From: Rhodovulum strictum
Lineage (GTDB): Bacteria; Pseudomonadota; Alphaproteobacteria; Rhodobacterales; Rhodobacteraceae
Assembly (NCBI RefSeq): GCF_009649175.1
Contig: NZ_WJPO01000005.1
Location: 62,001-126,000, forward strand
Length of the DNA: 64,000 nt
Direction: 5' to 3'
Positions 1-9,769 of the stretch are shown here, one piece after another. The notes below the pieces were generated by a model. The model worked only from the letters and a program-made list of their open reading frames with translations. It made no database searches and was not told the origin of the DNA. The stretch's first letter is position 1, and each line of letters starts with the position of its first letter. A program made the translations under genes and the position numbers.

Positions 1-443
1 CGCGCCCGCGCGCCGGTGGCCAGCACGATGGCGGGTGCGGTCAGTTCCTCGCTGCCGGTGTCGGTTGCAACGGACACCCGGCCCGGACCGGCCAGAGTCG
101 CCGCCCCCATGACGACCGTGACCTTGTTCTTCTTCAGCAGATGCCCGACGCCCCCCGCCAACTGCTTCGCCACCCCGCGCGAGCGTTTCACCACCGCGTC
201 AAGGTCATAGCCGATGCCATCGGCCGTCAGCCCGAATTCGCTGGCCCGGTGCATCAGGTGAAAGACCTCGGCCGAGCGCAGCATCGCCTTGGTCGGGATG
301 CAGCCCCAGTTCAGGCAGATGCCGCCCAGATGCTCGCGTTCCACGACGCAGACCTTCATGCCAAGCTGCGCGCCCCGGATCGCGGCGACATAGCCCCCCG
401 GCCCCGCGCCGATCACGATCATGTCGAAGTTGCGCGCGCTCAT
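1..443 (-). CDS. lpdA: Dihydrolipoyl dehydrogenase, N-terminal part (runs off the window)
   Basis: Flavin disulfide reductase that reoxidises dihydrolipoamide in 2-oxoacid dehydrogenase complexes. Translating the minus strand from the ATG at 443 gives an FAD-binding start (IVIGAGPGGYVAAI, residues 9-22) and the redox-active disulfide motif GGICLNWGCIPTK with Cys43 and Cys48, both diagnostic of the family. The remaining two thirds of the protein, including the NAD and dimerisation domains, lie beyond the left edge. The DUF924 gene lies 34 bp upstream on the same strand, so the two are probably cotranscribed. Which dehydrogenase complex it serves cannot be told, because any neighbouring E1/E2 genes are outside the window. 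Confidence 0.93.
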   Translation of the reverse strand, partial: MSARNFDMIVIGAGPGGYVAAIRGAQLGMKVCVVEREHLGGICLNWGCIPTKAMLRSAEVFHLMHRASEFGLTADGIGYDLDAVVKRSRGVAKQLAGGVGHLLKKNKVTVVMGAATLAGPGRVSVATDTGSEELTAPAIVLATGARA

Positions 444-477
444 GCCGCCCCCCTGTCAGACCACCCGTGCCCGGCGC

Positions 478-1056
478 TCAGGCCTCGGCGCGAAACTGCT
501 CGACGCAGGCGGCATAGCCGCCCTCCTCGAGAAAGGCGATCTCCTCGGGCGAGGAGCCGCGATGCAGCGCATCGTTGCGGAAGGGGAAGCGGCCGAAGCG
601 TCGGATCAGTTCGCGATGGGCCTTGGCGTGCAGCAGGTTCTCGGCCCCGGTCTCGGGCATCCGGGTCAGCATCAGCCGCACGCAGCGGTCCTGATCCATC
701 AGACATTCCGAATGCATCAGCGGCATGTAGAAGAACTGCCGTTCGGGTTCGCTGACGCGCGTATCGAAATTCTGGTCGATCGCCTGTTTCGCCGCCGCCC
801 GCGCCAGCACATCGGTCGCAAAGGACCGCCAGTCGCCGCGGAACATGTTGCGCGGGAACTGGTCGGTCAGGATCAGGAAGGCCAGCGCGCCGGTGGGGTT
901 GGTGGGCCAGTCATGCAGCGCGCCGGAATGGGCGGCCTCCCAGTCGGACTTGAACCGCGCGGTGATCGCGGCGTCGATGTCGGTATCGGCCTTGTACCAG
1001 CCTTCGGGGCCGACCTCGTTCAGCCAGAACTCGATGATCTCGTCGCGGCTTGCCAT
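478..1056 (-). CDS. DUF924 family protein
   Basis: A 192-residue soluble protein of the DUF924 family (PF06041), alpha-helical and of unknown biochemical role. Family hallmarks are the N-terminal EIIEFWLNEVGPEGWY, the central LTDQFPRNMFRG and the HSECLMDQD stretch. The ATG at 1056 gives the usual length of about 190 residues. No signal peptide or membrane segment is visible, so it should be cytoplasmic. It lies directly upstream of lpdA on the same strand. Confidence 0.85.
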   Translation of the reverse strand: MASRDEIIEFWLNEVGPEGWYKADTDIDAAITARFKSDWEAAHSGALHDWPTNPTGALAFLILTDQFPRNMFRGDWRSFATDVLARAAAKQAIDQNFDTRVSEPERQFFYMPLMHSECLMDQDRCVRLMLTRMPETGAENLLHAKAHRELIRRFGRFPFRNDALHRGSSPEEIAFLEEGGYAACVEQFRAEA

Positions 1057-1129
1057 TCCACTGCTCCTGCCTGCCCCTGCGCTGGGGGGATCGTTTCAGA
1101 TTAAGCCCTGTCGCGCAAGACGAACGGGC

Positions 1130-2404
1130 CTAGCGCGCCGGGTCGGACCGGCCCTCCCCGGCCTCGTCCTCGCGCGCCTCGGCCGCAACCTCGCCGGCGA
1201 CCTCGACGGCGACCGGCGAGGCGGTGGGCAGAACCGGCGCATAGGATCCGGTCTCGTCCACGGGAACGGGCGCGCGCTGGGTCATCCGGTAGGCGGTAAA
1301 GGCGGCCAGCGACAGCATCAGGATCGCGATGAACAGAAAGAAGCCCTGCGGCCCGATCAGCCCCATCATCCAGCCCGTGACCAACGGCCCCAGGATCGCG
1401 CCCACCCCGTTGATGAACAGCAACCCCCCCGAGGCCGCGGCCATGTCGTCACGGTCCAGATAGTCGTTGGTATAGGCGATCAGCAGTGCATAAAGCGGGT
1501 TCGACATGCCCCCGATCACGAAGGCCGTGACCAGAAGTGCCGCGAAGCTGCCCCCCAGCACCAGCGCCACGCCCGCCGCAACCCCGCCGATGGCCGCCGC
1601 GGCCAGGATCAGCGTGCGCCGGTCCATCCGGTCCGACAGCCAGCCGATCGGATATTGCAGGAACAGTCCGCCAATATAGATCGTCGCGATGAAGCCCGAG
1701 ATCTGGGCCACGCTGAGCCCGGCCGAGGTGCCATAGACCGAGGCCATGCCGAACAGCGCCGAGAACACGCCGCCCATCAGGAACATGCCCGCGGCCCCCG
1801 TTGGCGAGGTCCGGATCAGCCGACGCAGCGACATCGGCTTGGTCGTCTCGAAGGCGGGGGTGGGGCTGACCGACAGCAGGATCGGCGCGAACGAGATCGA
1901 GACCAGCACCGAGGGGATGATGAACAGCACGAACCCCGCCGGATCGGCGATCAGGATCAGCCCCTGCGCGCTGACGATCCCGGCCATCTGGGTAATCATG
2001 TAAAGCGACAGCGCCTTGCCGCGGGTCTCGTTCGTGGCGGCATTGTTCAGCCAGCTTTCCGCGGTGACATAGACAGCCGAGAAGCAGAACCCGATCAGCA
2101 CCCGGCCGATGGTCCAGGCGATGGGATCGGCAAGCGTGGGGTAAAGGATCAGGATGGCCGAGATCAGCGAGGCCAGCGCCGCAAAGACGCGCACATGGCC
2201 GACCCGCCGGATCAGCCCCGGCGCCAGCCGCGAGCCGCCCAGGAAGCCCACGAAATAGGCCGACATGACGATGGACATCTCGAAGGTGGAAAACCCCTCG
2301 ATGCCGCCGCGGATGCCCAGAAGCGTGCCCTGGATGCCGTTGCCGACCATCAGGAACAGCATGCCCAGAAGCAGCGCCCAGGAGCTGGCCAAGACCTGAA
2401 ACAT
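1130..2404 (-). CDS. MFS transporter, YcaD-like
   Basis: A 424-residue major facilitator superfamily permease with about 12 hydrophobic helices in residues 5-390 and a hydrophilic acidic tail of about 35 residues rich in Ala, Val and Glu. The inter-helix stretch LSDRMDRRTL between helices 8 and 9, with a related loop after helix 2 (LIRRVGHVR), is the typical MFS signature. The overall pattern, including AESWLNNAA, matches the YcaD/UMF2 group, whose substrates are largely unknown. The gene sits between queA and the DUF924 gene on the same strand. No substrate can be assigned from context. Confidence 0.85.
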   Translation of the reverse strand: MFQVLASSWALLLGMLFLMVGNGIQGTLLGIRGGIEGFSTFEMSIVMSAYFVGFLGGSRLAPGLIRRVGHVRVFAALASLISAILILYPTLADPIAWTIGRVLIGFCFSAVYVTAESWLNNAATNETRGKALSLYMITQMAGIVSAQGLILIADPAGFVLFIIPSVLVSISFAPILLSVSPTPAFETTKPMSLRRLIRTSPTGAAGMFLMGGVFSALFGMASVYGTSAGLSVAQISGFIATIYIGGLFLQYPIGWLSDRMDRRTLILAAAAIGGVAAGVALVLGGSFAALLVTAFVIGGMSNPLYALLIAYTNDYLDRDDMAAASGGLLFINGVGAILGPLVTGWMMGLIGPQGFFLFIAILMLSLAAFTAYRMTQRAPVPVDETGSYAPVLPTASPVAVEVAGEVAAEAREDEAGEGRSDPAR

Positions 2405-2456
2405 GCGCGCCGTCCTTTCGCGTGACTGGCCCGTGAATAGGCGGGATCGACGCGAC

Positions 2457-3545
2457 TCAGATGCCCGTCTGCGACCCCTGCCTGACCGCTTGCGGCCCCG
2501 GGATCAAGAGCGAGGCATCGCCATATGAGAAGAAGCGGTAACCCGAATTCACCGCATGGGTGTATATTCGCCGGATCCGTTCCGTCCCCATCAGCGCCGA
2601 GACCAGCATCATCAGCGTCGAGCGCGGCAGGTGGAAATTCGTCATCAGCGCATCCGCGATGCGAAAGCGATAGCCCGGACGGATGAAGATGTCGGTCTCG
2701 CCCGTCCAGGGATGCAGCACGCCCGCCTCGTCCGCCGCGCTTTCGATCAGCCGCAGCGCGGTGGTGCCGACCGGGATGATCCGCCCGCCCGCGGCGCGCG
2801 TGGCGTTGATCTCGGCCGCGGCGCGGGCCGTCACCTCGCCCCATTCGGCATGCATCCGGTGCGCCGACACATCATCGGTCTTGACCGGCAGGAAGGTGCC
2901 CGCGCCCACATGCAGCGTCACATGGCTGAAACCGACGTCCCGTGCGGCCAGCGCCGCCAGCAGCGGTTCGTCGAAATGCAGCGATGCGGTGGGGGCCGCG
3001 ACCGCGCCGGGCCGGGCGGCCCAGACGGTCTGGTAATCCTCGGCATCCTGCGCATCGGCGGGGCGTTTTGCGGCAATATAGGGCGGCAGCGGCATGGCGC
3101 CCGCCTCGGCCAGCGCGGTATCGAAGGCCGCGCCGGTCTGGTCGAACTCCAGCACCGCATCCTCGTCGCCGCGGGCGGTCACCTGCGCGCTCAGCCGGTC
3201 CGAAAAGATCACCCGGTCGCCCGGCTTCAGCTTCTTCAGGGGCCGCGCCATCGCCCGCCAGCGACCGCCCGGCGCGGGCTCCATAAGGGTCACCTCGATG
3301 CGCGCCTCGACCGGGCCTTGCGCGCTGTCGCGCCGACGCAGCCCGCTCAGCCGGGCGGGGATCACGCGGGTATCGTTCAGCACCAGCCGGTCGCCGGGCT
3401 GCAACAGGTCGGGCAGGTCGCGCACATGCAGGTCGCGGGTTCTATCACCCTCGGCCACCAGCAGGCGCGCCGCGGATCGCGGCCGCGCGGGCCGGGTCGC
3501 AATCAGGGCCTCGGGCAGGTCGAAATTGAAATCCGACAGCTTCAT
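2457..3545 (-). CDS. queA: tRNA preQ1(34) S-adenosylmethionine ribosyltransferase-isomerase QueA
   Basis: Transfers and isomerises the ribose of SAM onto 7-aminomethyl-7-deazaguanine at the wobble position of tRNA, giving epoxyqueuosine. The start [19 protein letters not shown], the [13 protein letters not shown] block, the [12 protein letters not shown] block and the C-terminal [17 protein letters not shown] motif are all standard for QueA, and 362 residues is the normal length. The ATG lies inside the end of the upstream AsmA-like gene (ATGA, 4-bp overlap), so the two are translationally coupled. No tgt gene is visible nearby. Confidence 0.96.
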   Translation of the reverse strand: MKLSDFNFDLPEALIATRPARPRSAARLLVAEGDRTRDLHVRDLPDLLQPGDRLVLNDTRVIPARLSGLRRRDSAQGPVEARIEVTLMEPAPGGRWRAMARPLKKLKPGDRVIFSDRLSAQVTARGDEDAVLEFDQTGAAFDTALAEAGAMPLPPYIAAKRPADAQDAEDYQTVWAARPGAVAAPTASLHFDEPLLAALAARDVGFSHVTLHVGAGTFLPVKTDDVSAHRMHAEWGEVTARAAAEINATRAAGGRIIPVGTTALRLIESAADEAGVLHPWTGETDIFIRPGYRFRIADALMTNFHLPRSTLMMLVSALMGTERIRRIYTHAVNSGYRFFSYGDASLLIPGPQAVRQGSQTGI

Positions 3546-6500
3546 TGCGCGGCCTCCTGCCGGGCGCGCGGCGGCGGGCTGCGGAAGATCTCGCGGAACA
3601 TGCCTGGTGTCAGGATCGACAGCGGGTTGACGCGCACCGTGGGATTTTCCGCTGCCCCCGACAGGCGATAGTTGAAGCCGAACAGCCCCTCGCCGCGCCG
3701 GGTCAGCACCGAACCGACCGCGTTCAGCATGTAGATCGGCGAGATCACGCCCTGCATGTCGATCCGTCCCTCGCGCGTGCCATAGACCCCGGCCATCGAA
3801 ATCCCCAGCGAGGGGCCGACCGCGCTGGCCCGCCGCAACTCGACCGCACCCGGCATCAGCCGGAACCGCGCCTCGACATTCGAGAACATCAACCCCTCGC
3901 GATTCAGCAGATCGACCAGCCCCACGACCGAAATCGCCGACAACAGTTCCGCCAGAACCGGCGTACCGCGCACGCGCAGATCGTCGATCCGAAGCTGGCC
4001 GAGGTAATGCCCCTCCTGCCCGTCCGGTTGCAACACCAGATCCAGCGTTCCGCCATGCGCGCGCCGGTAGATGCCCGCGCCCCGCAGCGCCGCGCCCGCA
4101 TCGCCCGAGCGCACGCGGATCGCGGTGCCGCCCTGTGCGGGCACCAGCGTCGCAACGACCGGCCCGCCCCCCTCAAGCGTGCCGGTCACCTGGCCGTTCA
4201 GCCCGCCCTGCCCCGACACCCGCCCGCGCAGCCCGGTCAGCGCGATGCCGTCGCTGACGATCAGCCGGTCCAGCGCCACCTCGACCGCGCCACCGCCCCG
4301 CGTCGCAGAGGGACCGCCGCCCGAGGGCAGCGCGCGCAGATCGACCCTGCCGCCGGTGATCGCGACGGCAGGCGGGCGGCCCGCACCCCGGCCGCTGAGC
4401 ACGACGGGCGCATCGAACCAGCCGCCCAGCCGCACCCGCGACAGCCGCGCCGCGTCCAGCCCGCCATCGCCGGTCAGCGCGACGGACCCGGTGGCCGACA
4501 GCCCAGGCGCCTCGAGGACCAGCCGTTCGATGGCGGGCGCATCGCCCAGCCGCCCGGCCAGTTCCAGCCGCCCCGCGCTGCCCGCAGGCTTGGACCAGCC
4601 CAGTTCCGGCAACGCAAGCCGCAGCCCCACAAGGTCAGAGCCCAGCGTGAACCGCGGCGCCGCACCGGGGTCGAGATCAAGCGTGAAACCGGCCCGCGCG
4701 GCCCCGGCCAGACTGCCCTCGGGCAGACCGATCCCGAAGGCCGCATTGGTCGCGGGCGACAGTTCCAGCGTGCCCTCGACCCGCGATGCCCCGCCATTCC
4801 CCGGTCCGCCCGGCAGCGTCCAGGCCGCGCGCAGCGGCACGCCGTCCAGCGCCGCCATGCCCGAGATCGCGACCGTCTCGGGGCTTGCCTCCAGCCGCAG
4901 GCTGCCTGCCTCGAACCGCCGCCCGGGCACCAGATCGTCCGAGCCGACCCCGCGCAGATCGCCCGTCACCTGCCAGCCGACATCCTCGACCGCCAGATCC
5001 GCGATCAGCGGCAGATCGAGCCGGATTTCGATCAGGGCCTCGCCCGTGGCAAGTTCGGGCGCGATCCCGGCAGCGGTGGCGATGCCAAGCGGCGGCTGGT
5101 CGATCAGCGACAGGGCGGCCGGAATGGTCGAGCGGGTGCGCAGCACGATCCCGGCCTGCGGCAGATCCGCGAACACGTCGGGCACCTGAAGGATCGAGCC
5201 CGCCACATCCACCGGACCCTCGGGCGTGGCGACGCTGCCCTGCTCGACCGCCAGCGTAAAGCGTTCGTCGTCGATCGCGACATAGCCCATGCCCTGCCGG
5301 ATCGGCGGCATCCCGTCGAGAACGCGCACCTCGGCATCGCGGATGGCATGGGTCAGCGACAGCCGCAAAGGCCCCGCAGGCGGGCGGCGCAGCGCGGCGC
5401 GGCCATCGTGAACGGTGCCCGCGAGCACGTTCTTCGCGATCCAGTCCCGCGTGTTGGGCGCCAGCGTCAGCGGCCAGAGCGCCAGCAGGCGCTGGCGGTC
5501 GATCTCGGGGATGGCGGCATCGACGGCGATATCCCAGCCCTCGGGCAATGCGCGCACCCGGCCCCGGCCGCGATAGCTGCGCCCCTCGTCCAGCAGCACG
5601 ACCTGCCCCAGCGTCGCGGTGAACGGGAACAGCCGAAGCTGAAGGTCCAGCGCCCCGCCGGTAAAGATCGCGGGGGCCTCGAACACGCCATCGGGGTCCA
5701 GCGCCACCTCGCGAAAGGCAAGCTGGGCAACCAGCGTCTCGGGCCAACCGCCCTCCATGTCGCGCAGATAGGCATGGCCCTCGGCGCTCAGCCGCAGGAT
5801 CGCGGTATCGACGGCGATGCGGTCGAAATTCAGCCGCCGCGCCTCGGGGTCATAGGTAAAGAGCGACCGGCCCGAGGCAAAGCCGATGGGCGGCGCCCCC
5901 CCGGCGGGCCGCAGCGCCCCCGCGCCGATCTCCAGCGCCGCGGCCAGCGGGCCAAGGCTGCCATCGGCAAAGACCTCGGTGCGGATCGCCCCGGAAATCG
6001 GCGCGTCGATCACCGCAAGCGCGGCCAGCGCGGGCGATTGCGTCGCGATATCGGCCGAGGGCACATCCGAAAACGTCGCCGCAAAACTGGCTGCGGGGCT
6101 GCCCTTGAACGAGACGAAATCAAAGGCAAGTTCGGCCGGAAACGCCTCCTGCCCCCGCAGCGACAGGAAGGCGCGGATCGCCACCTCGTCGGCATCCTGG
6201 TCAAGCGTCATAAGACCGTTCTCGACCCGCCAGATCCGGCCCGCCCGGCCATCCTCGAAGGTCACGCCCAACCCCTCGACGCTGATCGCCCGGATCGCGG
6301 CAAGCCCGGGCGCCGACAGCCCGCGGTCGATCTCGTCCAGCAATTCGCCGATGCTGGCCGCCGCGCTGACCGGCGCACCTGCGCGCCCCAGCGCCAGGTC
6401 CAGCCGCCCGTCGGGCGCGCGGCGCAGCGTCAGTTCCGCCCCGCTCAGCGCGACATGGGTCACATCGAGCCGCCCGGCCGCCAGCCCCGCCGCCGACACA

Positions 6501-6835
6501 GTCGCCCCGATCAGGGGCAGCGCGGCCACATCGCGCCCCGCCCCGTCCAGCACCACCACGTCGCGAAACCGGACCGAAGGCACCGCATTGCGCGAGAACA
6601 TCACGCCCACCCCGCCGATCCGCATCTCGGCGGGCGCAAAGGCGCTGTTCAGCCGTGCCTCGATCCGCGCGGTCGCCCAGCCCGGCAATTCGACCATGCG
6701 CCCGGTCAGCGCCAGACCGGCAAGCCCGGCCAGCCCCATCAGCATGCCAAGGCTTAACAGAAGCCACAGGCCGAACCGCTGATGCGGCTCGATCATGCGG
6801 TCTGCGGTGCTGGTCCGTTGCCCTGCGTCGCTCAT
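3542..6835 (-). CDS. Large AsmA/DUF3971 (YhdP-like) envelope protein
   Basis: A 1097-residue protein with one N-terminal membrane helix (about residues 22-46) followed by a very long beta-rich periplasmic region, as in the AsmA/TamB/YhdP superfamily. Members of that superfamily form bridge-like grooves that carry phospholipid between membranes. The C-terminal part (about 930-1080) with the INGXMYMLNAVG-like and [15 protein letters not shown] patterns corresponds to the DUF3971/AsmA_2 end. The start is the ATG at 6835, with a basic segment just before the membrane helix. It overlaps queA by 4 bp. Assignment to the superfamily is firm; lipid transport by this protein is inferred from the family only. 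Confidence 0.82.
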   Translation of the reverse strand: MSDAGQRTSTADRMIEPHQRFGLWLLLSLGMLMGLAGLAGLALTGRMVELPGWATARIEARLNSAFAPAEMRIGGVGVMFSRNAVPSVRFRDVVVLDGAGRDVAALPLIGATVSAAGLAAGRLDVTHVALSGAELTLRRAPDGRLDLALGRAGAPVSAAASIGELLDEIDRGLSAPGLAAIRAISVEGLGVTFEDGRAGRIWRVENGLMTLDQDADEVAIRAFLSLRGQEAFPAELAFDFVSFKGSPAASFAATFSDVPSADIATQSPALAALAVIDAPISGAIRTEVFADGSLGPLAAALEIGAGALRPAGGAPPIGFASGRSLFTYDPEARRLNFDRIAVDTAILRLSAEGHAYLRDMEGGWPETLVAQLAFREVALDPDGVFEAPAIFTGGALDLQLRLFPFTATLGQVVLLDEGRSYRGRGRVRALPEGWDIAVDAAIPEIDRQRLLALWPLTLAPNTRDWIAKNVLAGTVHDGRAALRRPPAGPLRLSLTHAIRDAEVRVLDGMPPIRQGMGYVAIDDERFTLAVEQGSVATPEGPVDVAGSILQVPDVFADLPQAGIVLRTRSTIPAALSLIDQPPLGIATAAGIAPELATGEALIEIRLDLPLIADLAVEDVGWQVTGDLRGVGSDDLVPGRRFEAGSLRLEASPETVAISGMAALDGVPLRAAWTLPGGPGNGGASRVEGTLELSPATNAAFGIGLPEGSLAGAARAGFTLDLDPGAAPRFTLGSDLVGLRLALPELGWSKPAGSAGRLELAGRLGDAPAIERLVLEAPGLSATGSVALTGDGGLDAARLSRVRLGGWFDAPVVLSGRGAGRPPAVAITGGRVDLRALPSGGGPSATRGGGAVEVALDRLIVSDGIALTGLRGRVSGQGGLNGQVTGTLEGGGPVVATLVPAQGGTAIRVRSGDAGAALRGAGIYRRAHGGTLDLVLQPDGQEGHYLGQLRIDDLRVRGTPVLAELLSAISVVGLVDLLNREGLMFSNVEARFRLMPGAVELRRASAVGPSLGISMAGVYGTREGRIDMQGVISPIYMLNAVGSVLTRRGEGLFGFNYRLSGAAENPTVRVNPLSILTPGMFREIFRSPPPRARQEAAQ

Positions 6836-6999
6836 CCCGACAGCCCGCCCCCGCGGCCCGCGCGGTGGGGGATCTCCTGCTTGCCTGCCCGCGCGCGCCG
6901 CCTATTCTCTGCCGCGTCGCGCTGTTTCCAAGGCGCCTGCCTGCCAACCCGAAGGCCCGTCCGACCGACAGGCCGCAACCCCGAAGGACCGACAGCCCC

Positions 7000-7461
7000 A
7001 TGATCGACACCGGCCAGACCGCGCCCGATTTCACCCTGCCCCAAGACGGAGGCCCCGACATCACGCTTTCGGCGCTGCGCCCTGCCCCCGTGGTTCTCTA
7101 TTTCTATCCCAAGGATGACACGTCGGGCTGCACGAAGGAAGCCATCGCCTTCTCGGGCCTGATGGCCGAGTTCGAGGCGGCGGGCGCCCGGGTGTTCGGC
7201 ATCTCGAAGGACAGCGTCGAGAAGCACGGCAAGTTCCGCTGCAAGCATGACCTGAGCGTGCCGCTTCTGTCCGACGACGGTACGGATGTCTGCGAGCGTT
7301 ATGGCGTGTGGGTCGAGAAGTCGATGTATGGCAAGAAATATTTCGGCATCGAGCGGTCCACCTTCCTGATCGACGCCTCGGGCACGGTCGCGCGGGCCTG
7401 GCACAAGGTCAAGGTGGACGGCCATGCAGACGAGGTTCTGGCGGCGGTCCGCGCGCTCTGA
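7000..7461 (+). CDS. bcp: Peroxiredoxin, Bcp/PrxQ type
   Basis: Thiol peroxidase of 153 residues that detoxifies hydroperoxides in the cytoplasm. The peroxidatic cysteine is Cys44 in KDDTSGCTKEA. The family signatures YFYPKDDT and FGISKDSVEKHGKF are present, and ERSTFLIDASG marks the C-terminal strand. The usual resolving cysteine five residues after the peroxidatic one is replaced by Ile49; other cysteines are Cys81 and Cys98. The ATG at 7000 was chosen because the family begins right at this point (GQTAPDFTLP); longer readings run into GC-rich non-homologous sequence. It is transcribed divergently from the AsmA-like gene. Confidence 0.93.
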   Translation: MIDTGQTAPDFTLPQDGGPDITLSALRPAPVVLYFYPKDDTSGCTKEAIAFSGLMAEFEAAGARVFGISKDSVEKHGKFRCKHDLSVPLLSDDGTDVCERYGVWVEKSMYGKKYFGIERSTFLIDASGTVARAWHKVKVDGHADEVLAAVRAL

Positions 7462-7486
7462 GCGACCCGGCCCGGACGACGACCGG

Positions 7487-7509
7487 CCGGGCGCCGCCTT
7501 GGCGCCCGG
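7487..7509 (+). terminator. Hairpin downstream of bcp, without U-tract
   Basis: A perfect 9-bp stem (CCGGGCGCC / GGCGCCCGG) with a 5-base loop lies 26 bases after the bcp stop. There is no run of T after it, so it may act as an RNA 3'-end stabiliser or need Rho. Seen directly; function inferred. Confidence 0.5.
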
Positions 7510-7703
7510 AACCGCCTGATCTGCCCCCGCGACAGGCAATTCACAACCGGCGGTGTTCCGCGGACCGGAAAGGGCAGAATCGGCGGATTATTGCCCAACA
7601 GCACGGAGCCGTTGATAAAACGCAAAAAAAATTTGCGACATGGCCGCGCGGTGGCTAGTCACGAACAGCGTCAGAGACCCGGATGGTGTCCTGACCGATC
7701 CAG

Positions 7704-9068
7704 ATGGCAGATGAGGCGAAGGCATTGACGAGGCGTTTCCTCCACCGCATCGACATGGCGCTTGGGCGCTATCTTCCCGAACAACGACTTTTCCTGCGTA
7801 CCGACCACAGCACGCGCTTTCTGCGGCTCTCGCCAAAGGCGCAGGCCCTGGGGCTGGCGGGCGGCGCGACGGTGATGGCCTGGGCGATGCTGTCCACGTC
7901 CATCGTGCTGATGGACCAGGTCGGCGCGGGCAACCTGCGCGATCAGGCCAAGCGCGAACAGGCGCTCTATGACGAGCGGATCAATGCGCTGGCTGCCGAG
8001 CGCGACCTTGCCGCCGAAGAAGCCGCCGCCGCACGCGCACGCTTCGAGATGGCGATGGGCGAGGTGTCGCGGATGCAGTCCGAACTGCTGACCTCGGAAG
8101 AGCGCAACCGCGAGCTGGAAACCGGCATGGACGTCTTGCAGAAGGGCCTGCGCAAGACCGCCGCCGAACGCGATGCCGCCCGCGCCCGGACCCGCGAACT
8201 GGCCGCGACGCTGGCCGGTCAGCCGGGCGGCGAAATGGCCGAAGCCCCGCGCGCGGCCGAGATGCCCGAGATCCTGGCCTTCCTGACCGGCGCGCTGGAA
8301 GACACCGCCTCTGAACGCGATACCGCCTCGGCCAATGCCTCGGCCGCGCTGGAACTGGCCGAGGCGCTGGCCTACGAGCAGGAATTGCAGGCCGAGCGCA
8401 ACGACAAGATCTTCACCTCGCTGGAAGAGGCGCTGACCGTGTCGGTCGTGCCGCTGGAAAAGATGTTCAAATCCGCCGGCCTGTCCCCCGACCGCCTGAT
8501 CGACCGGGTGCGTCAGGGCTATTCCGGCGTGGGCGGTCCGCTGGTGCAGATCTCGGCCTCGACCAAGGGCGACTACGCACCCTCGGCCGACGAGTTGCGC
8601 GCCCAGGCCCTGCTCGACCGGATGGACGAGCTGAACCTTTACCGCATCGCGGCCGAGAAGCTGCCCTTTGCCCAGCCGCTGAAATCCGCCTACCGCTTTA
8701 CCAGCCCGTTCGGCGACCGGCGCCACCCGATCACCGGGTCGCGCACCACGCATGAGGGGGTCGATTTCGCCTCGTCGCACGGGACGCCGATCCATGCCAC
8801 CGCCGATGGCGTGGTGACCAAGGCGGGCTGGCAGTCGGGCTATGGCCAACTGGTGACGATCCGGCACGAATTCGGGCTGGAAACCCGCTATGCCCACATG
8901 TCGAAGATACGGGTACGCGAGGGTCAAAGGGTCTCGCGCGGCGAGTTGATCGGTGATATGGGAAGTACCGGACAGTCGACCGGGACGCATCTGCACTACG
9001 AGGTGCGAGTCGACGGAACACCCGTCAACCCCATGACCTACATCAAGGCAGCCAGAGATGTTTTCTAA
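7704..9068 (+). CDS. DUF5930/M23 family murein metallopeptidase
   Basis: A 454-residue inner-membrane-anchored peptidoglycan hydrolase or hydrolase-like regulator. Residues 1-40 are cytoplasmic, a membrane helix spans about 48-70 (AGGATVMAWAMLSTSIVLM), and an Ala/Glu/Arg-rich coiled coil covers about 85-235. The LytM/M23 domain lies at about 315-450. Zinc-site motifs are intact: HEGVDFA (HxxxD) and HLHYEVRVDG (HxH), so the domain is probably catalytic. The ATG at 7704 fits the DUF5930 N-terminus. The last 11 bases overlap the bactofilin gene, a tight coupling typical of bactofilin/M23 pairs that act in cell-shape control. Confidence 0.9.
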   Translation: MADEAKALTRRFLHRIDMALGRYLPEQRLFLRTDHSTRFLRLSPKAQALGLAGGATVMAWAMLSTSIVLMDQVGAGNLRDQAKREQALYDERINALAAERDLAAEEAAAARARFEMAMGEVSRMQSELLTSEERNRELETGMDVLQKGLRKTAAERDAARARTRELAATLAGQPGGEMAEAPRAAEMPEILAFLTGALEDTASERDTASANASAALELAEALAYEQELQAERNDKIFTSLEEALTVSVVPLEKMFKSAGLSPDRLIDRVRQGYSGVGGPLVQISASTKGDYAPSADELRAQALLDRMDELNLYRIAAEKLPFAQPLKSAYRFTSPFGDRRHPITGSRTTHEGVDFASSHGTPIHATADGVVTKAGWQSGYGQLVTIRHEFGLETRYAHMSKIRVREGQRVSRGELIGDMGSTGQSTGTHLHYEVRVDGTPVNPMTYIKAARDVF

Positions 9069-9603
9069 GAGCAGGATCAACGAGCCCGGTCCCAAGGCCG
9101 GCGAACCGGACAAGGCCAGGCCGCCCGAAACAGGCTTTCAACGCCCCGGTGCCGACAGCCCCGTTCCGACTGCGCCCAAGGCCAAGCCGCCCGCCTCTAT
9201 GCTGTCCTCGGACCTTGTCGTGACGGGCAATCTCAAGACAACGGGCGATATTCAGGTCGAGGGCACGATCGACGGCGACATCCATGCGCATCTGCTGACC
9301 GTTGGCGAATCCGCCACGGTCCGGGGCGAGGTGGTGGCCGATGACGTCGTCATCAACGGCCGGGTGATCGGCCGGGTGCGCGGGCTCAAGGTGCGGCTGA
9401 CCTCGACCGCGCGGGTCGAGGGCGACATCATCCACAAGACCATCGCGATCGAAAGCGGTGCGCATTTCGAGGGCTCGGTCCAGCGTCAGGACGACCCGTT
9501 GAACACCGGACAGCGCAGCGCCGGGGGCAAGGCCACGCATGGCATGGGCGACACCGCGCCCGCCCCGCGCCCCCCAAACGAGACCGGCCAGCCCAAGGGC
9601 TGA
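9058..9603 (+). CDS. Bactofilin family cytoskeletal protein
   Basis: A 181-residue polymer-forming protein. After a Pro-rich disordered N-terminus (residues 1-45) comes the bactofilin beta-helix (about 48-145). It is made of short repeats such as GDIQVEGTIDGDIHAH and GRVIGRVRGLKVRLTSTARVEGD, with the conserved IESGAHFEGSV at the end. The C-terminal tail is again disordered. The ATG lies within the end of the M23 gene, so the two proteins are made together; bactofilins are known to localise such hydrolases. A strong terminator follows at 9633. Confidence 0.93.
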   Translation: MFSKSRINEPGPKAGEPDKARPPETGFQRPGADSPVPTAPKAKPPASMLSSDLVVTGNLKTTGDIQVEGTIDGDIHAHLLTVGESATVRGEVVADDVVINGRVIGRVRGLKVRLTSTARVEGDIIHKTIAIESGAHFEGSVQRQDDPLNTGQRSAGGKATHGMGDTAPAPRPPNETGQPKG

Positions 9604-9632
9604 GCCGCACGATCCTCAGGGAGGAGGAGAAG

Positions 9633-9665
9633 GGGCCCCGCGCCGGAAACGGCCGGGGCCCTTTT
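9633..9665 (+). terminator. Rho-independent terminator after the M23-bactofilin operon
   Basis: A GGGCCCC stem pairs with GGGGCCC, extended inward by a GCC/GGC segment, and is followed directly by TTTT. It starts 30 bases after the bactofilin stop codon. Confidence 0.8.
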
Positions 9666-9769
9666 GCGCGCATCGGTCAAGCCGCGGGCCGCATGGCGAA
9701 ATGCGGCCCCGTGGCGTCCGCTGCGCGCAAGACCTGCACCATGCCATCCCCACACAGGAAGACCCGCCC

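Noticed and set aside
3545-6757. A 1070-codon open frame on the plus strand opposite the AsmA-like gene
   Set aside because: It is antisense to a gene with clear family features. Its translation is Arg/Pro/Gln/His-rich, the usual shadow of a GC-rich gene, with no ribosome-binding site.
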